A stretch of DNA of 64,000 nucleotides from Microvirga ossetica (GTDB lineage: Bacteria; Pseudomonadota; Alphaproteobacteria; Rhizobiales; Beijerinckiaceae): positions 3,877,501 through 3,941,500 of the forward strand of contig NZ_CP016616.1 in assembly GCF_002741015.1 (NCBI RefSeq), read 5' to 3'. Each line of letters starts with the position of its first letter. Position 1 is the first letter of the stretch. The notes under the pieces were generated by a model, which was not told where the DNA came from, searched no databases, and was given only the letters and a program-made list of their open reading frames with translations. Positions 27,661 through 36,774 of this stretch are shown piece after piece. A program made the translations under genes and the position numbers.

Positions 27661-28395
27661 TCACAGGGCCGTCGTTGCAGTTCCCTTCATGATGACGGGC
27701 CCTGTGGGGAGACCCGTCGGCGATCCGGAGAGGGGTTCGACGGATATCGCGAACAGTTGATCGGTGTGCGGCTGCGGAAGGTTCCGCAGGTCGAGGAAAA
27801 CCGTTCTCGCCGCATGGACGATTCCGACCGAGACCGGTGCCGAGGCCGGGTCGGGGAACGTCCAGACCTGGATGGAATGGTTGTGCGGGATCTGCATGTC
27901 GCCCAGGGGGGTCAGCTCGACCCGGCCATCGGCGAAGGTGCGCAGCACAGCGCCGGGCTGGTTGGCGTCGTTCATCAGCACGGCCACGAGGATCGGCTGG
28001 CGCGAGGCTTTCAGGGCAAAGAAGCCCATACCCATAGCGAGGAGAAGAGCCGCGAGCGCTCCGGCAAGGCCGAATGCGCGCCAGAAGGCGAGACTGTCCC
28101 ACAGGCTCCGAAGTGGCCCCGAGGGAGACGAAAGCGGGGCTGCCGCGAGCGGGCGCTGCGTTGCCCGTGCCGGCTCGGCCGCGAGGCCCGCTTCGATACG
28201 CTGCCAGAGAGCATTGCCTGGTGGCAGGGCGGCTGCCGTGCTGTCCCATTCGGAAAAGCGGCTGCGCCACTCTTCGACCATGGCCTGGAAAGTCGCATCG
28301 GAAGCGAGCAGGCGCTCGGCCTGTCCGCGCTCCTCGCCTTCGAGGAGCCCCAGGACGTGTTCCGCTGCCAGCCGTTCCTGCTCGTCCCGCGTCAT
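27661..28395 (-). CDS. RskA-like membrane anti-sigma factor
   Basis: 244 residues. The cytoplasmic N-terminus holds an anti-sigma helix set (EQERLAAEHVLGLLEGEER, then MVEEWRSRFSEWD) without a zinc-binding HxxxCxxC. One membrane segment follows (FGLAGALAALLLAMGMGFFAL, about residue 115-135), then a C-terminal RskA-type domain with PHNHSIQVWTFPDP and LFAISVEPLSGSPTGLPTGPV. It should hold the adjacent ECF sigma at the membrane until regulated proteolysis. Its ATG overlaps the sigma stop by 4 nt. Confidence 0.9.
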   Translation of the reverse strand: MTRDEQERLAAEHVLGLLEGEERGQAERLLASDATFQAMVEEWRSRFSEWDSTAAALPPGNALWQRIEAGLAAEPARATQRPLAAAPLSSPSGPLRSLWDSLAFWRAFGLAGALAALLLAMGMGFFALKASRQPILVAVLMNDANQPGAVLRTFADGRVELTPLGDMQIPHNHSIQVWTFPDPASAPVSVGIVHAARTVFLDLRNLPQPHTDQLFAISVEPLSGSPTGLPTGPVIMKGTATTAL

Positions 28396-28958
28396 GCCAT
28401 GCACTCCCGCAGGGAGACCAGGGCGCGGCGGATCCACGACTTGATCGTGCCGAGGGGAACGCCGAGGCGTCCGGCGAGCTCGCCGTGGCTGAGGCCGTGG
28501 ATATAGGCGAGCGTAATGGCCTGGCGCCGCGAAGGCTCCAGGCGCTGCAGGCAGCCCTTCAGGCGGCCCGTATCGGACAGGCGCAGCATCACGGTCTCGG
28601 CGTCCTCCTCCTCGCTCACGAGACCCATCGGCTCGAAATCCTCAACCAGATCCGTCCTGTTTTCGCCGCGCAGGATGTTGAGCGCGCGGTTGCGCAGGAT
28701 GGCATAGAGCCAGGAGCGGGCATCGCCCTTCATCGGATCGAAGCTGTCCGCCTTGCGCCAGATCTGCAGAAAGGTGTCGTGCACGGCTTCCTCGGCCAGC
28801 GCCCGTCGGCGCAGGAGTCGCATGGCGACACCCAGCATCCGCGGCGCTTCGCTGTCATAGACGGCACGCAAGGCCGAGCGATCGCCTCCGGCGCAGAGGC
28901 TCAGGGCGCGATTCAGGTCCGAAGCCGGGGAGGCTGCCTCCCCCAGCACTGCCTTCAC
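28392..28958 (-). CDS. ECF sigma factor (SigK/ECF19-like)
   Basis: 188 residues with region 2 (LAEEAVHDTFLQIWRKADSFDP, then ARSWLYAILRNRALNILR) and region 4 (LEPSRRQAITLAYIHGLSHGELAGRLGVPLGTIKSW). The pairing with an RskA-like anti-sigma and a fasciclin gene parallels SigK-RskA-Mpt70/83 of mycobacteria. The start is a GTG at 28958 with GGAG 7 nt upstream; the longer frame upstream would cover the promoter. A GCATCCA-N16-GTA motif just upstream suggests autoregulation. Confidence 0.9.
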   Translation of the reverse strand: MKAVLGEAASPASDLNRALSLCAGGDRSALRAVYDSEAPRMLGVAMRLLRRRALAEEAVHDTFLQIWRKADSFDPMKGDARSWLYAILRNRALNILRGENRTDLVEDFEPMGLVSEEEDAETVMLRLSDTGRLKGCLQRLEPSRRQAITLAYIHGLSHGELAGRLGVPLGTIKSWIRRALVSLRECMA

Positions 28959-28982
28959 GCGAGATCTCCGTTTCCACTTGCG

Positions 28983-29014
28983 GACAATACACTCGGATCC
29001 AGCCTCTGGATGCG
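28983..29014 (-). promoter_or_regulatory. ECF promoter of the sigma/anti-sigma operon
   Basis: Minus strand CGCATCCA, 16 nt, GTATTGTC, ending 25 bp before the GTG start. It matches the motifs at 27316 and 29042 in both blocks and spacing. Confidence 0.6.
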
Positions 29015-29041
29015 CTGGGTGCCGAAAAAATTCACGGCCCC

Positions 29042-29073
29042 TGCATCCATAGGGGATTCCCGTGGGTATCCGC
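29042..29073 (+). promoter_or_regulatory. ECF promoter of the DUF4394 gene
   Basis: Plus strand TGCATCCA, 16 nt, GTATCCGC, 45 bp before the DUF4394 start. It is nearly back to back with the sigma-operon promoter. A palindrome GCCGGCCATGCATGGCCGGC sits between it and the ribosome site. Confidence 0.65.
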
Positions 29074-29117
29074 AACGCCGGCCATGCATGGCCGGCGCCA
29101 TTCGCCGGAGGAAGATC

Positions 29118-29897
29118 ATGAAAATCACGTCATTGGCCGCGGCTCTCGTCGGGTCGAGTCTGTTGGCCGGGGCCGCCCATGCGCAGAGCGTCGCCGCACT
29201 TGTCGGAGACGACACGATCGCCATCGTCGACGTCGCGGCAAAGAAGGTCGACCGGTCGATGAAGGTTTCGGGTCTCACCGGGACGCTCGTCGGGATCGAT
29301 GTCCGCCCGGCCGACGGCATGCTCTACGGGGTCGTGGCCGACGGCACGGTGGTCACGATCGATCCGGCTTCGGGCAAGGCGACCATGAAGTCGAAGCTCG
29401 ACGCTATGCTCACACCGGGCACCATGGCGACCGTCGATTTCAATCCGGTCGCGGACAGGCTGCGGATCATCGGCGCCGACGGCATGAACCTGCGGGCCAA
29501 TGTGGATGACGGAAAGGTCACGAAGGACGGACAGCTCAAATTTGCGGAAGCCGACATGCACAAGGGCAAGATGCCGAAGGTCGTGGCCGGCGCCTATACG
29601 AATTCCATGAAGGGCGCGAAGGAAACGACGCTGTACGATATCGAGGCGAGCGGCGTTCTGGTCAAGCAGTCGCCGCCCAATGACGGCGTGCTCAACTCGG
29701 TCGGCATGCTGGGCATGGAAGCAGGCTCCATCGCCTTTAACATCGTGTCAGGAGATGCCATGAGCGAGGGCTGGCTCATGAGCGGCAAGACGCTCTACAA
29801 GGTCGATCTGACGACCGGCAAAGCTTCGCAGGTCGCCGTGGTATCAGGCGTCGAGGGCAATGTGCGCGACATCGCCGCGATGCCGAAGGCCATGTAG
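29118..29897 (+). CDS. Secreted DUF4394 protein
   Basis: 259 residues. The signal peptide (LAAALVGSSLLAGAAHAQ) precedes a beta-propeller-like DUF4394 domain with repeats such as TGTLVGIDVRPADGMLYGVVADGTVVTID, ATVDFNPVADRLRIIGADGMNLR and LVKQSPPNDGVLNSVG. GGAGGAAGATC precedes the ATG. It is divergent from the ECF sigma operon and shares its promoter motif, so it is probably a direct target. The molecular role is unknown; an envelope or matrix protein is inferred from the fasciclin neighbour. Confidence 0.9.
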   Translation: MKITSLAAALVGSSLLAGAAHAQSVAALVGDDTIAIVDVAAKKVDRSMKVSGLTGTLVGIDVRPADGMLYGVVADGTVVTIDPASGKATMKSKLDAMLTPGTMATVDFNPVADRLRIIGADGMNLRANVDDGKVTKDGQLKFAEADMHKGKMPKVVAGAYTNSMKGAKETTLYDIEASGVLVKQSPPNDGVLNSVGMLGMEAGSIAFNIVSGDAMSEGWLMSGKTLYKVDLTTGKASQVAVVSGVEGNVRDIAAMPKAM

Positions 29898-29940
29898 GCT
29901 GGGGGCGGCGACGCACCGGACGTCCGGTGCGTCGCCTGCC

Positions 29941-30330
29941 TCAGGCGCAGCTGCGCCCCATGGCGTTGAGGCCCTCGTCGAGGAGGTCGGCGAGGTTCGG
30001 GATGCCAATGAGCCAGTCGGCCGTCGACAGCGAGCTGGCGGCCTCCCGCTCGCGGGCGAGACGCACGGCGGCGCCCCATTCCTCCGGCTCCATATCGCCG
30101 CGGCCGATATAGACCATGGCGATCAGGTCGGCGCGCTCGTCGTCGTTGAGGCCGGCGATCACGTCGCGAAGCTCGTCCTCCGTGGCATCGTCCGGATCGG
30201 AGGTGAGGGCGTCGATGCTGCCGTCGTCGATAGGGTTCGAGCCCGAGGCCGGATCTGTGATGCCCTCTTTGACGTCGATGGCCCGGACGCGGAGAATGAG
30301 TTCGCAAACCTTGTCGAGCGCGATGTCCAT
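29941..30330 (-). CDS. DUF3775 family protein
   Basis: 129 residues, acidic and helical: MDIALDKVCELILRVRAIDVKEG, then LTSDPDDATEDELRDVIAGLNDDERADLIAMVYIGRGDMEPEEW, then a helical tail. The ERADLIALVYIGRGD core is the DUF3775 signature. No signal or membrane segment. Start ATG 30330 is favoured by the family N-terminus; the ORF extends further upstream without similarity. Function unknown. Confidence 0.85.
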   Translation of the reverse strand: MDIALDKVCELILRVRAIDVKEGITDPASGSNPIDDGSIDALTSDPDDATEDELRDVIAGLNDDERADLIAMVYIGRGDMEPEEWGAAVRLAREREAASSLSTADWLIGIPNLADLLDEGLNAMGRSCA

Positions 30331-30463
30331 GTAAGCCCTCTCGAGAAATCTCTGACAGAGAAACCCGGAAGAGGGGATTCGGTTCGGCAGATGCCGTTCA
30401 CTGGGCCGATCCATGGCTTTCGGCACCGGCTGCGCGTAAAGTAAGTCGAGGGTGGGGTGTTCG

Positions 30464-31234
30464 ATGCGCCGGTTGATCGCTTTCTGTCTGGTTGGGCTCT
30501 CGCTCGCCTTGAGCCCGCTTCACGACGCCCATGCGCAGGCGGCACGCCGGGCCGACCCGGTCCGGCTGGCGGCGCAGCGTCCGGGCCAAGTCGATGTCTA
30601 CGTCCTGTCCTTCGGGCTCTGGGGTCCGCAGAGCGTGTTCGAGAGCGAGGCCAAGGGCGCGGCGCGCGTCCTCGAGGCGCAGCTAGACGCGAAGGGACGT
30701 TCCATCGTCCGGTTCAACACCAAGCGCCGGGCGGGCGCGACGCCGGAAACCCTCCTGGCTGCAGCGACGACCGCGGGACAGGTTCTCGACCCGGCGGAAG
30801 ATATCGTTGTCCTCGTCCTCACCTCGCATGGGGCGCCGGAGGGAATCGGGCTCGTGGCCGGACGGGACGCCCGCCTCGTGACGCCGCGGGATGTCAGGAC
30901 GCTGCTGGACCGGACCCGGGCGCAGAATCGGGTCCTGATTGTCTCGGCCTGCTATTCGGGCGTCTTCGCCCGGGAGCTGGCCGATGCGCGCACCCTCGTC
31001 ATCACGGCGGCCGCAGCCGACAAGCCGTCCTTCGGCTGCCGCGACGGCGCGACCTGGACCTATTTCGGCGATGCCTTCTTCAACAAGGCTCTCCGCGGCG
31101 AGCGCCGACTCGATATCGCTTTCGAGCGCGCCCGCGGCCTCGTCACGCAGCGGGAGCGGCGCGAAGGCTTCGATCCATCCAATCCGCAGATTGCCGGCGG
31201 CTCTCAGGTGCTGGAGCGCCTCGGCGCCCGTTAG
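30464..31234 (+). CDS. Exported C13 (legumain-like) family peptidase
   Basis: 256 residues. The signal peptide at about 1-25 ends at HAQA. The clan CD fold has a catalytic dyad: His122 in LVLTSHGAPEG and Cys163 in VLIVSACYSGVF. FGLWGPQSVFESEAKGAARVL matches bacterial C13 relatives. It probably cleaves in the periplasm; the substrate is unknown. A GTG at 30452 would add four residues. The gene stands alone, with divergent DUF3775 upstream and a palindromic repeat downstream. Confidence 0.85.
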   Translation: MRRLIAFCLVGLSLALSPLHDAHAQAARRADPVRLAAQRPGQVDVYVLSFGLWGPQSVFESEAKGAARVLEAQLDAKGRSIVRFNTKRRAGATPETLLAAATTAGQVLDPAEDIVVLVLTSHGAPEGIGLVAGRDARLVTPRDVRTLLDRTRAQNRVLIVSACYSGVFARELADARTLVITAAAADKPSFGCRDGATWTYFGDAFFNKALRGERRLDIAFERARGLVTQRERREGFDPSNPQIAGGSQVLERLGAR

Positions 31235-31265
31235 CGCATCCAACGATGCGGCCTTCAAAGAGTGG

Positions 31266-31313
31266 CGCATCGGATGGGATCCCAAAAGTGGGTCCACGTT
31301 TGGGTCCGATGCT
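31266..31313. repeat. Palindromic repeat (GCATCGGACCC family), degenerate
   Basis: GCATCGGATGGGATCCC, AAAAGTGG, then GGGTCCGATGC. Better copies are at 36313 and 58196. It lies 31 bp after the peptidase stop. Confidence 0.65.
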
Positions 31314-31410
31314 CTAAGGCTGCTTCCTTTCTGCAACTTGACATGGCTGTGGGGAGGAATAGGGCAGGGCGGTTCTTCCAAATTCTCTCCCATCTCCTCC
31401 GGTCTTCCCC

Positions 31411-31752
31411 ATGAGCCCTCACACCGCGCCCGTCCTGATGCTGATCGCATCGAATGTCTTCATGACCTTCGCCTGGTACGGGCATCTGAAGTTCAAGACA
31501 TCGCCGCTCTGGCTTGCGGTCATGGCCAGCTGGGGCATTGCCTTCGTGGAATATTGGTTTGCCGTGCCCGCCAACCGCATCGGCTCTGAGGTCTATTCGG
31601 CGGCCGAGCTCAAGACCATGCAGGAGGTGATCACCCTCGTGGTCTTCGCGGGCTTCTCGGTGCTCTACCTCAAGGAGCCGCTGGGGTGGAACCATCTCAT
31701 CGGCTTCATCCTGATCGCGGGCGGCGCGGCGTTCATCTTCCAGGGGCGCTGA
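31411..31752 (+). CDS. DUF486 family small membrane protein (DMT superfamily)
   Basis: 113 residues with four membrane segments: APVLMLIASNVFMTFAWY, LWLAVMASWGIAFVEYWF, VITLVVFAGFSVLYL and LIGFILIAGGAAFIF. The KEPLGWNHLIGFILI block and VPANRIG are the DUF486 signature. Members resemble half-size drug/metabolite transporters and may dimerise. It ends 12 bp before the YnfA remnant. Confidence 0.9.
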   Translation: MSPHTAPVLMLIASNVFMTFAWYGHLKFKTSPLWLAVMASWGIAFVEYWFAVPANRIGSEVYSAAELKTMQEVITLVVFAGFSVLYLKEPLGWNHLIGFILIAGGAAFIFQGR

Positions 31753-31764
31753 GCGGGGCCGCCC

Positions 31765-31895
31765 ATGACGCTTCTCGTCTACGCGACGGCCGCACTCGCC
31801 GAGATCCTGGGCTCTGGATCGCAGAAGGCGCGAAGCCCAACCGATGGAACATCGCCGGCGCGGCTCTCACCCTGTTCGGGCCTCGCGCCTGCAGT
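31765..31895 (+). pseudogene. YnfA/UPF0060 membrane protein remnant
   Basis: Begins MTLLVYATAALAEI, the N-terminus of YnfA-type proteins. It then jumps, with a frame change, to LWIAEGAKPNRWNIAGAALTLFGPR, the C-terminal signature of the same family. The middle of the protein, about 60-65 residues and two helices, is missing. A single internal deletion joining near 31810 explains this. The end runs into the stop of the convergent dehydrogenase gene. Confidence 0.75.
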
Positions 31896-31898
31896 CCG

Positions 31899-33038
31899 TC
31901 AGGTCGCGGGCTTCATCCGCAGGATGCGTCCGTCGCGGGAATCGGTGAGGAGATAGACGAAGCCATCCGGACCCTGGCGCACATCGCGGATGCGCTCGCC
32001 GAGATTCTGCAGCATGCGCTCCTCGCCCGTCACCCGGTTGCCGTTGGTCTCGAGCCGCGAGACGAGCTTGCCTGCGAGCGCGCCGACGAGAATGCTGCCG
32101 CGCCAGGCCGGGAACTTGTCGCCGGTGTAGAAGGCCATGCCGGACGGTGCGATAGACGGGTCCCAATAATAGACCGGCTGCTCCAGCCCCGTTTTTTTGG
32201 TGCCTTCGCCGATCTTGGCTCCGGAATAATCGACGCCGTAGGAGATGATCGGCCAGCCGTAATTCTTGCCCTTCTGCGGGATGTTGACTTCGTCGCCGCC
32301 ACGGGCTCCGTGCTCGACGGTCCAGAGCTCACCGGTGGTCGGGTGAAGAGCGGCCGATTGCAGGTTCCTGTGGCCGAGAGACCAGATCTCGGGCTTGGCA
32401 TCCTCGCGATTCAGGAATGGATTGTTCGGTGCCGCCCCGCCATTCGACTTGATACGAACGATCTTGCCGAGGTGATTGGCCGGGTTCTGAGCCTGGTTGC
32501 GAAGGTCGAACCGGTCGCCCAGGGTTACGAAGAGGTTGCCGTCGCGGTCGAAGACGAGGCGCGAGCCCCAATGGTTGTTGCCGGTATGGGTCGGCTCCTG
32601 GCGGAAGATGACCTGAACGGTTTCGAGCGCGCTGCTGTTCTGGCTCAGGCGTCCTCGCGCCACGCTGGTGCCGGCACGGCCTTCGCCGCGATCCTCCGCG
32701 AAGCTCAGATAGACGAGCCGGTTCTGCGCGAAATTCGGATCGAGCGCCACATCGAGAAGCCCGCCCTGCCCGCGGGCAGCGACGCGCGGGACGCCCTGAA
32801 CCGGCTCGGAGAGCGAACCGTCGGCATCGGCGATGCGCAGGCGGCCGGGCCGTTCCGTGACCAGCATGCGGCCGTCCGGCAGGAAGGCGAGGCCCCAGGG
32901 ATTTTGGAGATTGCGGGCGACCGTCTCGACGATCACTTCCACCTTGTCGGTGCGAAGACGCTGCGTGTCCTGGGCCAGGGCGGAGGGGTGCGCGCCAAAG
33001 GTCAGGGCGCAGGCCAGGGCAAGGCGAACTCTCAACAT
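31899..33038 (-). CDS. PQQ-dependent soluble aldose/sugar dehydrogenase family protein
   Basis: 379 residues. The signal peptide (MLRVRLALACALTFGAHPSALAQ) precedes a six-bladed propeller of the GSDH/YliI type: LQNPWGLAFLPDGRMLVTERPGRL, GQGGLLDVALDPNF, HTGNNHWGSRLVF, GDRFDLRNQAQNPANHLGKI, WSLGHRNLQ and VEHGARGGDEVN. A periplasmic PQQ/calcium enzyme oxidising sugars is expected; the true substrate is open. Flanking genes do not suggest a pathway. Confidence 0.92.
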   Translation of the reverse strand: MLRVRLALACALTFGAHPSALAQDTQRLRTDKVEVIVETVARNLQNPWGLAFLPDGRMLVTERPGRLRIADADGSLSEPVQGVPRVAARGQGGLLDVALDPNFAQNRLVYLSFAEDRGEGRAGTSVARGRLSQNSSALETVQVIFRQEPTHTGNNHWGSRLVFDRDGNLFVTLGDRFDLRNQAQNPANHLGKIVRIKSNGGAAPNNPFLNREDAKPEIWSLGHRNLQSAALHPTTGELWTVEHGARGGDEVNIPQKGKNYGWPIISYGVDYSGAKIGEGTKKTGLEQPVYYWDPSIAPSGMAFYTGDKFPAWRGSILVGALAGKLVSRLETNGNRVTGEERMLQNLGERIRDVRQGPDGFVYLLTDSRDGRILRMKPAT

Positions 33039-33116
33039 CGTTCTCTCCGTCGTTCCGATGCCGGAGAGCTAAACTCCTGCGCGAGGGCGTCAACCGCCAC
33101 GCAGTTCAATCACACG

Positions 33117-33308
33117 TTACCGCTGGAAATGGATGTGGGCAGCCTTCGTGTCCTGAGCCGAAAGGGTCTGGGTGGTCGCCATCACGGAGAGCGTCGCAAG
33201 GCTCATTAGCATGATCAGAGCGAGCGAGCAGCGGCTTTCCCGGCGCGGATCGAGACGCTGGGCACGTGAGGAGACGTGGCAGGCGTTTCTCGGCTGGAAT
33301 GTTTTCAT
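33117..33308 (-). CDS. Possible short exported peptide, 63 aa
   Basis: 63 residues, with a hydrophobic stretch (LALIMLMSLATLSVMATTQTLSA) that could be a signal peptide and a short polar end KAAHIHFQR. No clear ribosome site precedes ATG 33308; an internal ATG would give about 31 residues. It fills the gap between the sugar dehydrogenase and the VOC gene. Coding status is uncertain. Confidence 0.3.
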   Translation of the reverse strand: MKTFQPRNACHVSSRAQRLDPRRESRCSLALIMLMSLATLSVMATTQTLSAQDTKAAHIHFQR

Positions 33309-33455
33309 CGGACCATACCCTGCAACCGAACGGTGGCTGCGGGAGAAAAACTTGTGCGATTCAAGAAAGTTCCCGCATCATCCGAAAGTGCCGCTTCCGG
33401 AATCTTGGCTAAGTATCGGCGTTAACTAATCATTAACCAATGTGGCAGCGTGGCA

Positions 33456-33863
33456 TTAGGCCTTTGCACGCACCACGACGGATTCCGAAGAGCGTTCGGC
33501 CGGTCCATGGAAGACTGCCTCGATATTGTGTCCGTCCGGATCGAAGGCGAAGGCGGCATAATAGCCCGGGTGATAGGATCGTTCTCCCGGCTCGCCGTTG
33601 TCGCGTCCGCCATTGGCGAGTGCCGCCGCATGGAAGGCCTGAACGGCCTCCCGGTCGCGGGCCTGGAACGCGAGGTGGATCCGTGACACCGGGCCGTCCG
33701 CCCGATCGACCCACAATTCGTCGCAGGCGAAATGCTTGGGGCTTTCCGAGGAGAACTCACGCCCGACCGCCTTCAGAACGGCCCGATAGAACCGCCGGCT
33801 CGCCTCAAGATCCGAGACGCGAAGGTGGACGTGATCGATCAGGCGGCCCAGATGAAATTCCAT
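33456..33863 (-). CDS. VOC family (glyoxalase-like) protein
   Basis: 135 residues, one vicinal-oxygen-chelate domain made of two beta-alpha-beta-beta-beta modules: LIDHVHLRVSDLEASRRFYRAVL, then a second module ending YYAAFAFDPDGHNIEAVFHG. Potential metal ligands are the early His (DHVHL) and the late Glu (NIEAV). The substrate is unknown. ATG 33863 begins right before the conserved first strand. A GTCATCCC-type repeat lies directly upstream. Confidence 0.88.
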   Translation of the reverse strand: MEFHLGRLIDHVHLRVSDLEASRRFYRAVLKAVGREFSSESPKHFACDELWVDRADGPVSRIHLAFQARDREAVQAFHAAALANGGRDNGEPGERSYHPGYYAAFAFDPDGHNIEAVFHGPAERSSESVVVRAKA

Positions 33864-33879
33864 GCAGTCGCTCCTTCGC

Positions 33880-33979
33880 GTCATCCCGGGGCTGCGTAGG
33901 AGACCCCAAGATCGGTTGACGAATATGGCGCCCTTTTCTGAAGGCGATCCCGGAGCGGCTGAAGCCGTCCGGGATGACC
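33880..33979. repeat. Interspersed palindromic repeat (GTCATCC family)
   Basis: Starts GTCATCCCGGGGCTGCG and ends CCGTCCGGGATGAC. It has a more diverged middle than the copies at 14076 and 63043. It fills the gap between the VOC gene and the TctC gene. Confidence 0.6.
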
Positions 33980-33992
33980 GTGGCGAGAACCT

Positions 33993-34973
33993 TCATTCAG
34001 CCTTGATGTTCGCCGCCTTGATGATCTCAGCCCAGGTCTGGATCTCCTTGGCGAGATACGGCTTGAACGCTTCCGGATCGCGGACGTTCAGGGTGAAGCC
34101 GAGCTTGGTGATGCGCTCCTTCACGTCGGGCTTGTTGAGGATTGCGATGATCGTGCCGGACAGCTTGTCGAGGACGGGCTTCGGCGTATTCACCGGCGCG
34201 AAGAAGGCGGCCCAGGATTCCGCATCCGCATCGGTGATGCCCTGTTCGCGCAGGGTCGGAACGTCGGGCGCCTGCGGGTTGCGCTGCGGGCTGGCGATGC
34301 CGATGGCGCGCATCTGGCCGGCCTGGAACTGGGACAGCACGCTGGGCAGGGTCGAGTTCGACACGTCGATGCGACCGGCCATGAGCTCGGTGACCAGGGG
34401 TGCTGCGCCCCGGAAGGGCACGTGGGTCATCTTGGTGCCGGTGCGGGTCATGAACAGCTCGGTCGCCAGGTGCGAGCCCGAGCCCACGCCCGTGGAGCCG
34501 TAATTCAGCTTGCCGGGGTCCTTCTTGGCGATCTCGATCAGCTCGGGGATCGTCTTGGCGGGCAGGTCGTTCTTGACCACGAAGACATGCTCGAAGGCGC
34601 CGGCGCCGGCAAGCGGCGCGAAATCCTTCACCGCGTCGTAGCCCGGCTCCTTCAGCAGGAACATGTTGTTCCCGTGCGTCTGGTTGTTGCCGAACACGAT
34701 GGTGTAGCCGTCGGGATCCGCCTTCGCGACGGAGCGGGTGCCGACCGCGCCGGAGGCGCCGGCGAGGTTCTCGACGATGACGTTCTGGCCGAGAGACTTG
34801 CCCATCTCCTCCGCCACGATGCGGGCGATCACGTCGGTCGGCCCGCCGGCCGGATAGGGGACCACCATCTTGATGACGCGGTTCGGGAATTCCTGGGCGG
34901 CGGCGGCGGTGGCCAGAAGGGTCGCGCCGGCGACGAGGCCGAACGCAAGGCGGCGGGTGACGGATGTGGTCAT
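33993..34973 (-). CDS. TctC/Bug family tripartite tricarboxylate transporter substrate-binding protein
   Basis: 326 residues. The signal peptide (RRLAFGLVAGATLLATAAAAQ) is followed by the Bug fold: FPNRVIKMVVPYPAGGPTDVIARIV, the VENLAGASGAVGTRSVAKADPDGYT turn, NQTH and the GTGVGSGSHLATELF region. It binds a small carboxylate in the periplasm. No TctA or TctB membrane genes are nearby, so it is an orphan binding protein, as is common for this expanded family. Confidence 0.93.
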   Translation of the reverse strand: MTTSVTRRLAFGLVAGATLLATAAAAQEFPNRVIKMVVPYPAGGPTDVIARIVAEEMGKSLGQNVIVENLAGASGAVGTRSVAKADPDGYTIVFGNNQTHGNNMFLLKEPGYDAVKDFAPLAGAGAFEHVFVVKNDLPAKTIPELIEIAKKDPGKLNYGSTGVGSGSHLATELFMTRTGTKMTHVPFRGAAPLVTELMAGRIDVSNSTLPSVLSQFQAGQMRAIGIASPQRNPQAPDVPTLREQGITDADAESWAAFFAPVNTPKPVLDKLSGTIIAILNKPDVKERITKLGFTLNVRDPEAFKPYLAKEIQTWAEIIKAANIKAE

Positions 34974-35087
34974 CGGAAAAGGCGGCTCCTCAAAAACCCG
35001 TTTGGGAAGGGTTATTTTACTGGCTGTTTTGCTTGCTTGGGCGGCTTGACCGCATTAGGGTCCGCCGCCGTCACGGTCCTTATCTAA

Positions 35088-36311
<1,224 letters not shown>

Positions 36312-36312
36312 A

Positions 36313-36353
36313 GCATCGGACCCAAAAGTGGGGACCACTTTTGGGTCCGATGC
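36313..36353. repeat. Palindromic repeat A (GCATCGGACCC family)
   Basis: GCATCGGACCCAAAAGTGG mirrors CCACTTTTGGGTCCGATGC, a near-perfect hairpin starting immediately after the aminotransferase stop. It could end transcription or stabilise the 3' end. A B-type palindrome follows at 36369. Confidence 0.8.
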
Positions 36354-36368
36354 CTAGTCTCTTAAGGA

Positions 36369-36416
36369 GCACATCGTTGATGCGGAAAACTGGGACCACT
36401 TTTCCACACGATGTGC
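36369..36416. repeat. Palindromic repeat B (GCACATCGTTG family)
   Basis: GCACATCG..CGATGTGC arms enclose GCGGAAAAC and CCACTTTTCC sub-arms. It is the partner of repeat A; the same A-B order occurs at 58196-58305. Its last bases precede the start of the next small gene by 2 nt. Confidence 0.75.
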
Positions 36417-36418
36417 GG

Positions 36419-36706
36419 ATGAGCCTGCCGCGGACCTTTCATCCGGATCCTGCGGCGGAGGCCTATCGGGCCGATCCCGCCTCCACGCACCGCGTGAAAT
36501 TCGACGCCCGCGTCGACTTCACCAATGGCGGCCATGTGGAGGCGAAGGATTTTCTGCTCGACATCGAGGGCGAAAGCGTCGCCCCGGAGCGCCTGGCCGA
36601 GATGATCGTCTCGGCCATGAACCTGCTCCGCGCCGGCCCCGTGACGATCACCGCCATGCGGGTGGTGCGCCGCGGCGAGCATCAGGATTCCGCTCCCTCG
36701 TCTTAA
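36419..36706 (+). CDS. Small hypothetical protein, 95 aa
   Basis: 95 residues, soluble, mixed alpha/beta: TFHPDPAAEAY, then HRVKFDARVDFTNGGHVEAKDFLLDIE, then APERLAEMIVSAMNLLRAGPVTITAMRVVRRGEH. The regular strand-helix pattern and good codon use suggest a real gene; the family is not recognised. The ATG begins 2 nt after the B-type palindrome, so the repeat supplies the ribosome-binding region and no good Shine-Dalgarno is visible. Confidence 0.55.
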   Translation: MSLPRTFHPDPAAEAYRADPASTHRVKFDARVDFTNGGHVEAKDFLLDIEGESVAPERLAEMIVSAMNLLRAGPVTITAMRVVRRGEHQDSAPSS

Positions 36707-36724
36707 GGTTGACAGCCTCCGCAT

Positions 36725-36749
36725 GGAACGGCGCCGCTTCTGCGCCGTT
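36725..36749 (+). promoter_or_regulatory. EcfG promoter upstream of the DUF992 gene
   Basis: GGAAC, 16 nt, CGTT, 26 bp before the DUF992 start. The site also forms a hairpin (AACGGCGC with GCGCCGTT), so a terminator for the preceding gene is the competing reading. Confidence 0.55.
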
Positions 36750-36774
36750 GAACGCTAAGCTTAGGAGTTCACCC

